In this document: positions 1-6,562 of the stretch, in pieces
Layout: every line of letters starts with the position of its first letter
How positions within the stretch are numbered: position 1 is the first letter of the stretch
From: DASXHZ01 sp036488085
GTDB lineage: Bacteria; Acidobacteriota; Thermoanaerobaculia; Gp7-AA8
Reading direction: 5' to 3'
Assembly (NCBI GenBank): GCA_036488085.1
Contig: DASXHZ010000107.1
Location: forward strand, 1 to 8,272
Length of the DNA stretch: 8,272 bases
The notes under the pieces: generated by a model
Database searches by the model: none
What the model was told of the DNA's origin: nothing
The model's input: only the letters and a program-made list of their open reading frames with translations
Program-made: the position numbers and the translations under genes

Positions 1-137
1 GTCGTTTTCCCGGCGCCGTTCGGACCGAGGAAGCCGAAGACCTCGCCGGCCGGGATGTCGAGCGAGACGCTCTCCACGATGGTCTTCTTTTCGATGACTT
101 TTCGGAGATCGCGCGCGAGGAGGGTCGATTCGCTCAT
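1..137 (-). CDS. ABC transporter ATP-binding protein, N-terminal fragment (continues beyond base 1)
   Basis: Reading the minus strand from an ATG at 137 gives 45 residues before the window ends. They show the usual start of an ABC ATPase: a first beta-hairpin region (residues 5-30), then GEVFGFLGPNGAGKT at 31-45, which contains the Walker A/P-loop GPNGAGKT (38-45). The protein would bind and hydrolyse ATP on the cytoplasmic face of a transporter. The form of the P-loop segment resembles ABC-2-type exporter ATPases, but the specificity-determining parts lie outside the window, so substrate and partner are unknown. No clear Shine-Dalgarno lies upstream of the ATG. The start is only 12 bp from the divergent SGNH hydrolase start. 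Family identification is firm; subfamily is not. Confidence 0.9.
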   Translation of the reverse strand, partial: MSESTLLARDLRKVIEKKTIVESVSLDIPAGEVFGFLGPNGAGKT

Positions 138-149
138 AAACTGGGGGCG

Positions 150-908
150 ATGCGCCGCTTTTTCCTCTGGTATCTGCCGCTCGCCACCGCGCTGACCGCG
201 ACCGTCATCTTCGGGGCTGGATTCTACTCGTTCCTTCGCGGCGACACGGGGCAGCCGGTCGCGCCGGTCACCGGTCCGATCCGCGCGAGCGCTCCGGCGG
301 CCAAGATCGCTCCGCTCCTCCTCGGCGACTCGCTCGCCCGCGGCCAGGGCGACGATACCGGCCTCGGCATCGGCGGTCGTCTCGTCGACGATCTCAAGAA
401 GGCGCACGTGCAGGTGCAGCCGTCGGTCAACCTCGCCGTCAACGGTGCGATCACCAAGGATCTGGAAGCGCAGCTCGAGAGCCGCAGCGTGCAGACGCTG
501 ATCGCGCAGTCGAACGTGATCGTGATCTCGATCGGCGGCAACGATCTGTGGGGAGGCGCGGAGGGCTTGCGCCGCGGGCCGACGAAAAACCCCGAGAAAG
601 TGATGAACGTGACGCTCGACTCGCTCGACCGGATCGTGAAGAAGGTGCGCACCGCGAATCCGCGTGCCCGCATCTTCATCGTCGGCCTCTACAACCCGTT
701 CGTGAATGCGCCGTTCGGGACGTTGCTCAGCGTGCTGGTGAACAAGTGGAACGGGATGGAGTTCGACGGCTTCGCCGCCGACACGAACGTGACGATCGTC
801 GAGACGTCCGATCTCTTCTCCCATCGCGCGCGGCTGTCGCTCGACAACTTCCATCCGAACGACGAGGGATACGAGCTAATCGCCCGGCGGATCGCCGAGT
901 CGCTTTGA
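150..908 (+). CDS. Membrane-anchored SGNH/GDSL-family hydrolase (lipase/esterase-like)
   Basis: This 252-residue protein has a positively charged start (MRR) and one hydrophobic segment (about residues 4-29), so it is probably anchored with the catalytic domain outside the cytoplasm. The SGNH blocks are all visible: block I GDSLARG with nucleophile Ser61, block II Gly99 in NLAVNGA, block III GGND at 129-132 with the oxyanion Asn131, and block V DNFHPND with Asp232 and His235. The family hydrolyses ester or thioester bonds in lipids, acylated sugars or peptidoglycan; the substrate cannot be told from sequence. The fold and spacing resemble Bacillus YpmR-type SGNH proteins. The ATG at 150 is chosen because it places the charged residues just before the membrane helix. 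A G-rich stretch precedes it at close spacing. The downstream zinc protein starts 13 bp later and is probably cotranscribed. Confidence 0.88.
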   Translation: MRRFFLWYLPLATALTATVIFGAGFYSFLRGDTGQPVAPVTGPIRASAPAAKIAPLLLGDSLARGQGDDTGLGIGGRLVDDLKKAHVQVQPSVNLAVNGAITKDLEAQLESRSVQTLIAQSNVIVISIGGNDLWGGAEGLRRGPTKNPEKVMNVTLDSLDRIVKKVRTANPRARIFIVGLYNPFVNAPFGTLLSVLVNKWNGMEFDGFAADTNVTIVETSDLFSHRARLSLDNFHPNDEGYELIARRIAESL

Positions 909-911
909 CAT

Positions 912-917
912 AGGAGG
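912..917 (+). promoter_or_regulatory. Shine-Dalgarno site of the small zinc protein
   Basis: AGGAGG, fully complementary to the usual 16S rRNA 3' end, lies four bases before the ATG at 922. It supports this short ORF as a real gene and fixes its start. Confidence 0.75.
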
Positions 918-921
918 CTTC

Positions 922-1134
922 ATGCAACTGGCGAAAGACGCGTGCGCCTGCGGACACCCGATCGAGCAGCACGACGGCGGCCGCGGCGCTCCGTGTAACT
1001 ACTGCGGATGTGCCGCTGGCGAGCCGCCGACGGCGTTCGAGGCCGGCGTGATCCACTCGCTGCACGAGATGACGATGGTCCTCGTGCGGCTGGTGAAAGA
1101 GGTTCAGGGGAAGAATGTAGGGGCCGGCTCTTAG
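922..1134 (+). CDS. Small Cys/His-rich probable zinc-binding protein (70 aa)
   Basis: The N-terminal 30 residues hold a dense metal-site pattern: Cys8, Cys10, His12 and His17, then Cys25, Cys28 and Cys30 (CxCGHx4H...CxxCxC). This is typical of a small zinc-ribbon-like domain. Similar CxCGH...CxYCGC modules occur in short uncharacterised bacterial proteins. The C-terminal half (about 38-64) is a predicted helix rich in Val, Leu, Met and His with no membrane character. A perfect AGGAGG lies at 912-917, four bases before the ATG, so translation is likely strong. It follows the SGNH hydrolase by 13 bp on the same strand, suggesting one operon. Function is unknown; a protein-protein or nucleic-acid-binding role is only a guess. 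The stop codon lies inside the hairpin at 1117-1145. Confidence 0.75.
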   Translation: MQLAKDACACGHPIEQHDGGRGAPCNYCGCAAGEPPTAFEAGVIHSLHEMTMVLVRLVKEVQGKNVGAGS

Positions 1135-1145
1135 CCGACCCCTAC
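1117..1145. terminator. Hairpin between convergent genes, candidate bidirectional terminator
   Basis: GTAGGGG (1117-1123) pairs with CCCCTAC (1139-1145). After one C-A mismatch, CGGCT (1125-1129) pairs with AGCCG (1133-1137) around a CTT loop. This gives a 12-bp interrupted GC-rich stem. It lies between the ends of the zinc protein gene (stop within the loop/stem at 1132-1134) and the M16 gene (stop at 1151). No good T-tract follows on the plus strand; the minus-strand continuation ATTCTTCC is only weakly U-rich. Position argues for termination, the missing T-tract against a classic intrinsic terminator. Confidence 0.5.
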
Positions 1146-1150
1146 ACACC

Positions 1151-3265
1151 TCAAGGTTTCACGAAGATCTTCGGATCGACGGTCGGATTGATCTCCACCG
1201 ACTTGACCGTGGCGCTTCCCTGCTTTTCGCCGTTGATACTGATGGTCGCGGCGGCGGGGACGTTGAGGCCGCCGAACGGCTTCCAATCGGTGTAGTCGGT
1301 CGTCTGCTCGCCGCGCCGGCTGTTGCGCACGGTGCGCAGCACGCGGCCGGTAGCTGGATCGACGTACCACTTGGCGGTCGAGCCGTCGGTGGTGACCGTG
1401 ACGATGGTCGTATTCACGTCGCCGATCTTCTCGCTGCCGGCGACGCCGAGGGTGTACTTCTCGGGCGACTTCAGCACGGTGAGGAGGTCGAACTTCGCGT
1501 CGGCGCGCATCGACGCAGGCAGATCCTGCACGCCCATCGGCGTGCTGGCGAATGCGGCATTCGGCGTGATGACGGTCGTCATCTCGCCCATCGGCGTCTT
1601 GACCACCTGATGGAGCGAGTCGGGGAATTGCATCGTCTGCTCCATCTCGATGTCCATGTCCCCGCCCGGCGTCTTCGTCGTCATCGCCATGACGGTCTTC
1701 GTCGCCTGAACTTTGTCGAGCGTCGTTTTTCCGCCGACGAAGTCCTGCACCTTCTTGACGAGCGCGGCGGCATCCGCGGTCGCGGCGGCCGACGGCGGGG
1801 CAGTCATGGTTGAAGCGGCCGGCCGTGGCGAGCCGTCCGGAATCGTGATGTCGATCGGCGTCACGCTGCCCAGGGAGGTCAGCGGCTTGTCGAAGTCCTT
1901 CTCATTGCCGACGACGAGGACCGCGAGCTGGTCGGGGTGGATGTACTTTTTCGCCACGCGCTCGACGTCGGCGGCCGTGACGGCCTCGATTCCTTGCTGG
2001 TACTTCTGCCAGTAGTCGGCGGGATAGCCGTAGAACTCGAGGAGGGTCCGCTGGCTGAGGACCTTGGCCTTCGAGTCCATCGTGAAGACGAACGCGTTGA
2101 GGATCGTGTCCTTGGCGTGCGCCAACTCCTCGGCGGTGAACGGCTTCGTCTGCAGGTCGCTGATCTCCTGCTTCACCATCCCGATCGACTCGACGGTCGA
2201 CGGGCTCTTAGTGGACATCGATACGTTGAAGAGCGTCGGCCGATCCCATCCGGAACCGAGGCCGCCGCCGACGCCGTATGCGAGGCCGGCCTGCGAGCGG
2301 ATGTGCGTCATGAGGCGACCCGAGAAGCCGCCGCTGAGGATCTCGTTGAGTACCGCGGCCGCGTAGTAGTCGGGGTCCTTGCGGAGCAGTGTCGCCGGAT
2401 GCAGCGTCGAGATGTTCGACTGCGTCACGTCGTCTTTGGCGACGTAGTAGACGCCGGCCTTCGCGGGCGCGCCGGCCGCCGGGATCGTCGCCGGAGCGCC
2501 GGTGCCGCGCTTCCAGGCGGCGAATGCGTCGCGGAGCTTCTTCTCCATCGCGACGGAGTCGAAGTCGCCGACGATGCCAATGATGATGTTGTTCGGTGCG
2601 ACGAAACGATCGTGGAAGGCGACGAGGTCATCGCGGGTGATGCTCCCGATGGTTGCGTACTCCGGCGTGCGGCCGTACGGCGAGCCGGCGCCGTAGCCGA
2701 GCCTCGCGGCTTCCCGCGCGCGGATCTGTCCCGGGTCGTCGTTGCGGCGCGAGATTGCGGTGCGCGCCTGCGTCTTCGCGAGGTCGATCTTGTCCTGGCG
2801 GAACGCCGGCTTCTGCATCAGCTCGACGAACATCGGGAAGACGGTGTCGAAGTCGTCCTTCAGCACATCGAAGGAGATACGCGTCGAGTCTTCGCCACCC
2901 CCGGTCTCGATGCGTGCCGCGCGTGCCTCGAGGAGGTCATCGAGCTGATCGCCCGTCTTCGACTCGGTCCCGCCGGTGCGCCACGCCTGGCCGTAGATGT
3001 TCGCGAGGCCGGCCTTGGCCGCCGGCACGTCGCGCTCACCGCCGCGGATGAGAGCCGAGCCGCGGATGAGCGGCAGCTCGTGATCCTGCTGGAGCAAGAG
3101 GATCATCCCGTTGCCTAGGGCGATGCGCTTCGGTTGGACGACGGTGAAGGAGCGGAGCGGCGGAGTCTTGATCTCGGTGTACTTCGTGACCTGCGTGAAT
3201 GCGGGGGAGGCGAGCGCCAGAAGGAGCGCCGCTGCAGCAATTACGTTTCGCTTCAGCATGCTCAT
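1151..3265 (-). CDS. M16 family peptidase-like protein lacking the zinc site, with C-terminal LolA-like domain
   Basis: This 704-residue protein starts with a signal peptide (about 1-24, ending PAFTQ). Two M16-type repeats follow, roughly 40-250 and 270-465. The zinc motif HxxEH expected in the first repeat is replaced: the aligned segment KAGLANIYGQAW has Asn89, Gly92 and Gln93 in place of His, Glu and His. It is therefore probably not a peptidase itself. The second repeat keeps the Arg/Tyr pair that M16 proteins use to bind substrate (Arg323 and Tyr330 in IRSQAGLAYG). This matches the non-catalytic chain of M16B heterodimers. After a Pro/Ala-rich linker (about 475-497), residues 498-704 look like a beta-rich LolA/LolB-type lipoprotein-sorting domain, with TAKWYVDPATGRVLRT typical of it. 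It overlaps the upstream catalytic gene by ATGA, implying coupled translation and a shared complex. An alternative start lies two codons downstream; GGGAG at 3273-3277 favours the first. Confidence 0.88.
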   Translation of the reverse strand: MSMLKRNVIAAAALLLALASPAFTQVTKYTEIKTPPLRSFTVVQPKRIALGNGMILLLQQDHELPLIRGSALIRGGERDVPAAKAGLANIYGQAWRTGGTESKTGDQLDDLLEARAARIETGGGEDSTRISFDVLKDDFDTVFPMFVELMQKPAFRQDKIDLAKTQARTAISRRNDDPGQIRAREAARLGYGAGSPYGRTPEYATIGSITRDDLVAFHDRFVAPNNIIIGIVGDFDSVAMEKKLRDAFAAWKRGTGAPATIPAAGAPAKAGVYYVAKDDVTQSNISTLHPATLLRKDPDYYAAAVLNEILSGGFSGRLMTHIRSQAGLAYGVGGGLGSGWDRPTLFNVSMSTKSPSTVESIGMVKQEISDLQTKPFTAEELAHAKDTILNAFVFTMDSKAKVLSQRTLLEFYGYPADYWQKYQQGIEAVTAADVERVAKKYIHPDQLAVLVVGNEKDFDKPLTSLGSVTPIDITIPDGSPRPAASTMTAPPSAAATADAAALVKKVQDFVGGKTTLDKVQATKTVMAMTTKTPGGDMDIEMEQTMQFPDSLHQVVKTPMGEMTTVITPNAAFASTPMGVQDLPASMRADAKFDLLTVLKSPEKYTLGVAGSEKIGDVNTTIVTVTTDGSTAKWYVDPATGRVLRTVRNSRRGEQTTDYTDWKPFGGLNVPAAATISINGEKQGSATVKSVEINPTVDPKIFVKP

Positions 3266-4803
3266 TTCGACTCTCCCTTCGGCGCCGTGGCTGATGCAGT
3301 CTTCGCCGGCGAGTTGTCGACGTATGCGATCGTGCGGTTGTTGATGTTGAACGTCGCATTCGCGACGCGGCGGATGTCGGCCGCCGTCACCTTGTCGATC
3401 TTGTCGACCGAGCGGAAGAGCTCACGCCAGTCGCCGTAGACCGTCTGCGCCTCGGCGAGCTGCAGCGCGAGGCCGGAGTTGCTGTCGAGCTGGCGGAGGA
3501 GTCCCGCCTTCACGCGCGTTTTCACGGACGCGAGCTCCTCGGGCGACACATCTTCGTTCTTCAGACGATCGAGCTCCTGCGCGATCGCGGCAGTGACGTC
3601 GGCCGGCGTGTGGCCCGGCGTCGTGATCGCCACGAAGGTGAATAGGCTCGGGTACTTCGAGCCGGGGAATCCATTGAAGCCCTGCGCCTGCGCCGCGATC
3701 TTCTTGTCGCGCACGAGGGAGCGATAGAGACGGGAGGTACGGCCGGACGACAGCAGCATCTCGATCACGTCGTAAACCGGATCATCGACGTCGGTGGCCG
3801 ACGGACGGTGGTATCCCTCGAGATAGATCGGCTGCGACTTCTCGTGCAGCACGACGGTCCTCTCCGCCTTCTGCACCGGCTCGACCGTGCGCAGAGGCTC
3901 GGGCGCGGGCGCCTTCGGCAGGCGTCCGAAGTATTTCTCGAGGAGCGGCATGACCTCGGCCGTCTTCACGTCGCCGACCACGGCGATGACCATGTTCGAC
4001 GGCACGTAGTACTTGTGGAAGAAGTTGGCCGCGTCGGTCGCGCTGAAGCTCTTCAGGTCCGACGGCCAGCCGACGGTCGGGAAGCCATACGGATGGGCGA
4101 TGAAGGCGGCGGAGAGGAACTCCTCGATGACGCGGCCGAAAGGGCTGCTCTCGGTCCGCATGCGGCGTTCCTCGAAGACGACGTCGCGCTCTTTGTAGAA
4201 CTCGCGGAAGACCGGGTGGAGGAAGCGCTCGGACTCGAGGTACGCCCACAGTTCCACGCGGTTCGACGGCAGGGAGTAGAAGAAGACGGTCTGGTCCGAT
4301 TCGGTGAAGGCGTTGACTCCGACGGCGCCGGCGCGGTCGACGATGCGGGAGAACTCTTCCGGAACCACGTATTTGTCTGCGGCGGCGATGGAGTCCTTCC
4401 ACGCCTGCTCGAGCTGCGCCACCTTCGCTTGGTCGGCGCCGGTCTCTTTACGCCGCTCAGCGTCGTAGGCGGCGTAAGTGTCCTCGACCTTCTGGAGCGC
4501 GATTTTCTCTTCGGGGTAGTTCGTGCTGCCGACGTTCTCGGATCCCTTGAACGCCATGTGCTCGAACATGTGGGCGAGACCGGTGATCCCCGGCACTTCG
4601 CGCGCCGAACCGACGTTGACGACGGTGGCGTACGAGAAAACCGGCGCCTCGGGGCGCTCCATGACGATGAGCGTCAGGCCGTTGTCGACCTTCTTCAGCG
4701 TGGTCCTCTTCTCGAACGAGGCGAGGTCCTGCGCGAAGAGCGACGACGCGGCGAGCAGCAGGCAGACTGCTAGCGCAGACGTGCTGCGGCGGATGTGTCG
4801 CAT
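3262..4803 (-). CDS. M16 family zinc metallopeptidase, catalytic subunit
   Basis: From the ATG at 4803 the protein has 513 residues and a signal peptide (about 1-25, ending SLFAQ), so it acts outside the cytoplasm. The inverted zinc motif HMFEH is at 78-82: His78 and His82 bind zinc and Glu81 is the catalytic base. The third ligand is most likely Glu212 in VVFEERRM. The zinc site lies in the N-terminal M16 domain; a second M16 domain (about 310-495) carries the Arg/Tyr substrate-binding region near SGRTSRLYRSLVRDKKIA. The HxxEH-to-Glu distance is about 130 residues against the usual 74-76. The excess of about 54 is a charged, helical insert at about 98-155, seen in a subgroup of M16B proteins. 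An in-frame start 15 codons upstream (4848) is rejected: the 4803 ATG has AGGAGG at 4808-4813 and directly precedes the signal peptide. It is the first gene of a two-gene operon. Substrates are unknown, probably peptides or unfolded proteins. Confidence 0.9.
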   Translation of the reverse strand: MRHIRRSTSALAVCLLLAASSLFAQDLASFEKRTTLKKVDNGLTLIVMERPEAPVFSYATVVNVGSAREVPGITGLAHMFEHMAFKGSENVGSTNYPEEKIALQKVEDTYAAYDAERRKETGADQAKVAQLEQAWKDSIAAADKYVVPEEFSRIVDRAGAVGVNAFTESDQTVFFYSLPSNRVELWAYLESERFLHPVFREFYKERDVVFEERRMRTESSPFGRVIEEFLSAAFIAHPYGFPTVGWPSDLKSFSATDAANFFHKYYVPSNMVIAVVGDVKTAEVMPLLEKYFGRLPKAPAPEPLRTVEPVQKAERTVVLHEKSQPIYLEGYHRPSATDVDDPVYDVIEMLLSSGRTSRLYRSLVRDKKIAAQAQGFNGFPGSKYPSLFTFVAITTPGHTPADVTAAIAQELDRLKNEDVSPEELASVKTRVKAGLLRQLDSNSGLALQLAEAQTVYGDWRELFRSVDKIDKVTAADIRRVANATFNINNRTIAYVDNSPAKTASATAPKGESK

Positions 4804-4858
4804 GAGTCCTCCTGGATTGTGGTAGTAGAACAACAGTGGGCTACGCAAGCTTATACGA
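4804..4858. promoter_or_regulatory. Short divergent intergenic region, presumed promoters for M16 operon and methyltransferase
   Basis: These 55 bp separate two divergent transcription units and are AT-richer than their surroundings. On the minus strand a TATAAG (complement of 4850-4855) could be a -10 element for the M16 operon, with only a poor -35. On the plus strand TATACG at 4852-4857 lies too close to the methyltransferase ATG (4859) to be its -10. No operator repeat is evident. Promoter activity is inferred mainly from gene orientation. Confidence 0.35.
4808..4813 (-). promoter_or_regulatory. Shine-Dalgarno site deciding the start of the catalytic M16 gene
   Basis: On the minus strand this reads AGGAGG, four bases before the ATG at 4803. 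It selects that ATG over the longer in-frame start at 4848 and places the signal peptide at the N-terminus. Confidence 0.75.
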
Positions 4859-5707
4859 ATGAGCTTCTATAGAGGTTATCGCCGCCCGGGACCGGTCCCG
4901 CCGGGAGGCGTCGAGCCGGAAGCGGGCGAGACGCTCGACTACATCTGCGGCGATTTCCGGATTTTTCAGTACGAGAAGGGGCATCGTTACTCGACCGACG
5001 ACGTCCTGACGGCGTGGTACGGCACGCAGTGGGCGCCGCGGGTCGAGCGGGCCTGCGATCTCGGATCGGGCATCGGCTCCGTCGCGATCATCGCGGCGTG
5101 GCGACTGCCTGGCGCGCGCTTCGTGACGGTCGAGGCGCAGGAGATGTCCGTCCGTCTCGCGCAGAAGAGCGTGGCTTACAACGGGCTGCAGGAACGCTTC
5201 ACGCTCGTGCACTCGGATCTGCGGGACTTCGAGCCGGACGCACGATTCGACCTCGTCACCGGCTCGCCTCCGTACTTTCCGCAAGGCACGGCAACCGGAG
5301 CGAATCATCCTCAGGCGATCCCGGCGCGCATCGAAGTGCGCGGGAATGTGGCCGATTACGCGCGAACGGCGTCGCGCATCCTGGCGCCGGGAGGTCTCTT
5401 TGCTTTTGTCTTTCCGGCTGCTGACGCGCGTGTGAACGACGCGTTGCGCGACGCGGGCCTCTCGCTGGTCCGGCGGCGCGACGTCGTGTTCAAGGAAGAG
5501 GAACCGCCGCTGATCGCGCTGTTTGCGGCGGCGCGTGCCGACGATATGCCGGTGACGGTGCGCGAGCGGGGAGGATTCGTCGAGCCGCCGTTGGTCATCC
5601 GCGATCGAAACGGGCGGGTCCATCCGGAGTACGCGGCGGTACGGATGAGCTTCGGCTTCCCGCCGGGCGACGTTCCGGCAGATCTTTCGCAATCGGATTC
5701 GGTATGA
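4859..5707 (+). CDS. Class I SAM-dependent methyltransferase, TrmN6 (tRNA1Val m6A37)-like
   Basis: This 282-residue protein has a Rossmann methyltransferase core. Motif I is DLGSGIGS at 67-74, which binds S-adenosylmethionine; the acidic ribose-binding residue is probably Glu92 (VTVEAQ) and Asp120 (HSD) contacts the adenine region. The catalytic motif is SPPYF at 136-140. The upstream segment FRIFQYEKGHRYSTDDVLTAW (34-53) matches the lead-in of the YfiC/TrmN6 family, which methylates N6 of adenine 37 in tRNA1(Val), and NPPY/SPPY motifs belong to amino-methylating enzymes. The usual first residue of that tetrad is Asn or Asp, here Ser136, so the exact substrate should be held open. No Shine-Dalgarno precedes the ATG and no other ATG occurs before residue 96, so the start rests on the family-like N-terminal length. 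The next small ORF starts within its stop codon (ATGA). Confidence 0.75.
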   Translation: MSFYRGYRRPGPVPPGGVEPEAGETLDYICGDFRIFQYEKGHRYSTDDVLTAWYGTQWAPRVERACDLGSGIGSVAIIAAWRLPGARFVTVEAQEMSVRLAQKSVAYNGLQERFTLVHSDLRDFEPDARFDLVTGSPPYFPQGTATGANHPQAIPARIEVRGNVADYARTASRILAPGGLFAFVFPAADARVNDALRDAGLSLVRRRDVVFKEEEPPLIALFAAARADDMPVTVRERGGFVEPPLVIRDRNGRVHPEYAAVRMSFGFPPGDVPADLSQSDSV

Positions 5708-5856
5708 GCAGGCATCAGGCAAAACCACGAGAAGACGACCCGTTCCTCGATGAGGAAGAAGAGCCGGCCCCGACGGACGAAGACGTCACCGATTTCTTCG
5801 AGGACGACGAGAAGCCGAGCGATCGGCGGCGCGATCCTTTGAGAATGCCGGCGTAA
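5704..5856 (+). CDS. Small acidic protein, 50 aa, unknown function
   Basis: An ATG at 5704 overlaps the methyltransferase stop as ATGA, the common arrangement for coupled translation. The 50-residue product is very acidic: 19 of its residues are Asp or Glu, including DEEEE at 16-20 and FFEDDEK around 31-37. It has a basic C-terminal stretch (RRRDPLRMP). It is probably intrinsically disordered, with no signal peptide, membrane segment or metal motif. No family is recognised. Coupling and G/C-rich third positions support a real gene; a chance ORF this short cannot be ruled out. It could be a partner or regulator of the methyltransferase, but nothing in the sequence shows that. Confidence 0.55.
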   Translation: MSRHQAKPREDDPFLDEEEEPAPTDEDVTDFFEDDEKPSDRRRDPLRMPA

Positions 5857-5896
5857 GTCCGGATTGTTTCGGCGGGCGTATCATTCTCGCGTCCCG

Positions 5897-6562
5897 TTGA
5901 AACGTCTCGAGAAAAAGCATCCCCTCGCGATCCGGTGGTTCCACTGGATCAATTTCCCGCTCCTCGCGGCGATGATCTGGAGCGGCACGCTGATCTATTG
6001 GGCGAACGCGGTGTATCGCGTAGGCGTCGGCAAGCACACCTTCTGGATGATGAATCTCCCGCCGCACGCCTGGGACAAGCTGCACGTCAGCTACCGGCTC
6101 GCGGAGGGGATGGCGTACCACTTCTTCTTCATGTGGCTCTTCGCCATCAACGGAGCGTTGTACGTCGCGTACACGATCTTCTCGGGGGAGTGGCGCGAGC
6201 TGGTGCCGAACCGGCGCTCGTTCATCGCCGCGATCCAGGTGACGCTGCACGATCTCCATCTCCGCCGCGAAGCGCCGCCGCAGGGGAAGTACAACGGCGC
6301 GCAGCAGATCGCGTACACGGCGATCGTGCTCATGGGGGTCGGCTCGCTGCTGACCGGCATCGCGATCTACAAGCCGACGCAGTTCGCGTGGCTGACGTCG
6401 CTCTTCGGCGGCTATCCGATGGCCCGCTTTTTCCACTTCTGGCTGACGGTCGGCTACGTCGTCTTCTTCGTCATCCACATCGCGCAGGTGGTCCGCACCG
6501 GCTGGAACAACTTCCGCGCGATGGTGATCGGAAGCGAGGTCGTGGAGGGTGCGAATGAGTGA
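5897..6562 (+). CDS. Membrane-bound cytochrome b (b561/Ni-Fe hydrogenase b-subunit type)
   Basis: With TTG 5897 as the start, the protein has 221 residues and four hydrophobic segments: about 14-36, 72-95, 137-158 and 179-200. Probable haem b ligands are His16 (WFHW), His75 (YHFFFMW), His180 (FFHFW) and His194 (VIHIAQ). This is the layout of the diheme b561/hydrogenase/thiosulfate-reductase cytochrome b family, which shuttles electrons between quinones and a periplasmic or membrane enzyme. The frame is open back to another TTG at 5864, but the 11 extra codons contain TTT, TAT, CAT and TCT, unlike the G/C-ending codons elsewhere, so 5897 is preferred. No ATG lies near the start, and no Shine-Dalgarno is visible for either TTG. 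It overlaps the following Mo-enzyme gene by 8 bp, which indicates one operon and a shared function. Confidence 0.82.
   Translation: MKRLEKKHPLAIRWFHWINFPLLAAMIWSGTLIYWANAVYRVGVGKHTFWMMNLPPHAWDKLHVSYRLAEGMAYHFFFMWLFAINGALYVAYTIFSGEWRELVPNRRSFIAAIQVTLHDLHLRREAPPQGKYNGAQQIAYTAIVLMGVGSLLTGIAIYKPTQFAWLTSLFGGYPMARFFHFWLTVGYVVFFVIHIAQVVRTGWNNFRAMVIGSEVVEGANE

Noticed and set aside
1937..3118. Long plus-strand open frame (393 codons) opposite the M16-LolA gene
   Set aside because: It is rich in Arg, Ala, Val and Asp with no domain logic, typical of the antisense of a GC-rich gene. The minus-strand protein has signal peptide, M16 repeats and coupling.
3808..4773. Plus-strand open frame opposite the catalytic M16 gene
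   Set aside because: It covers the antisense of the HxxEH region and has low-complexity composition and no ribosome site; the minus-strand gene is certain.
4841..5728. Minus-strand open frame opposite the methyltransferase
   Set aside because: Extremely Arg-rich, and it overlaps a plus-strand gene with clear SAM-binding and SPPY motifs.
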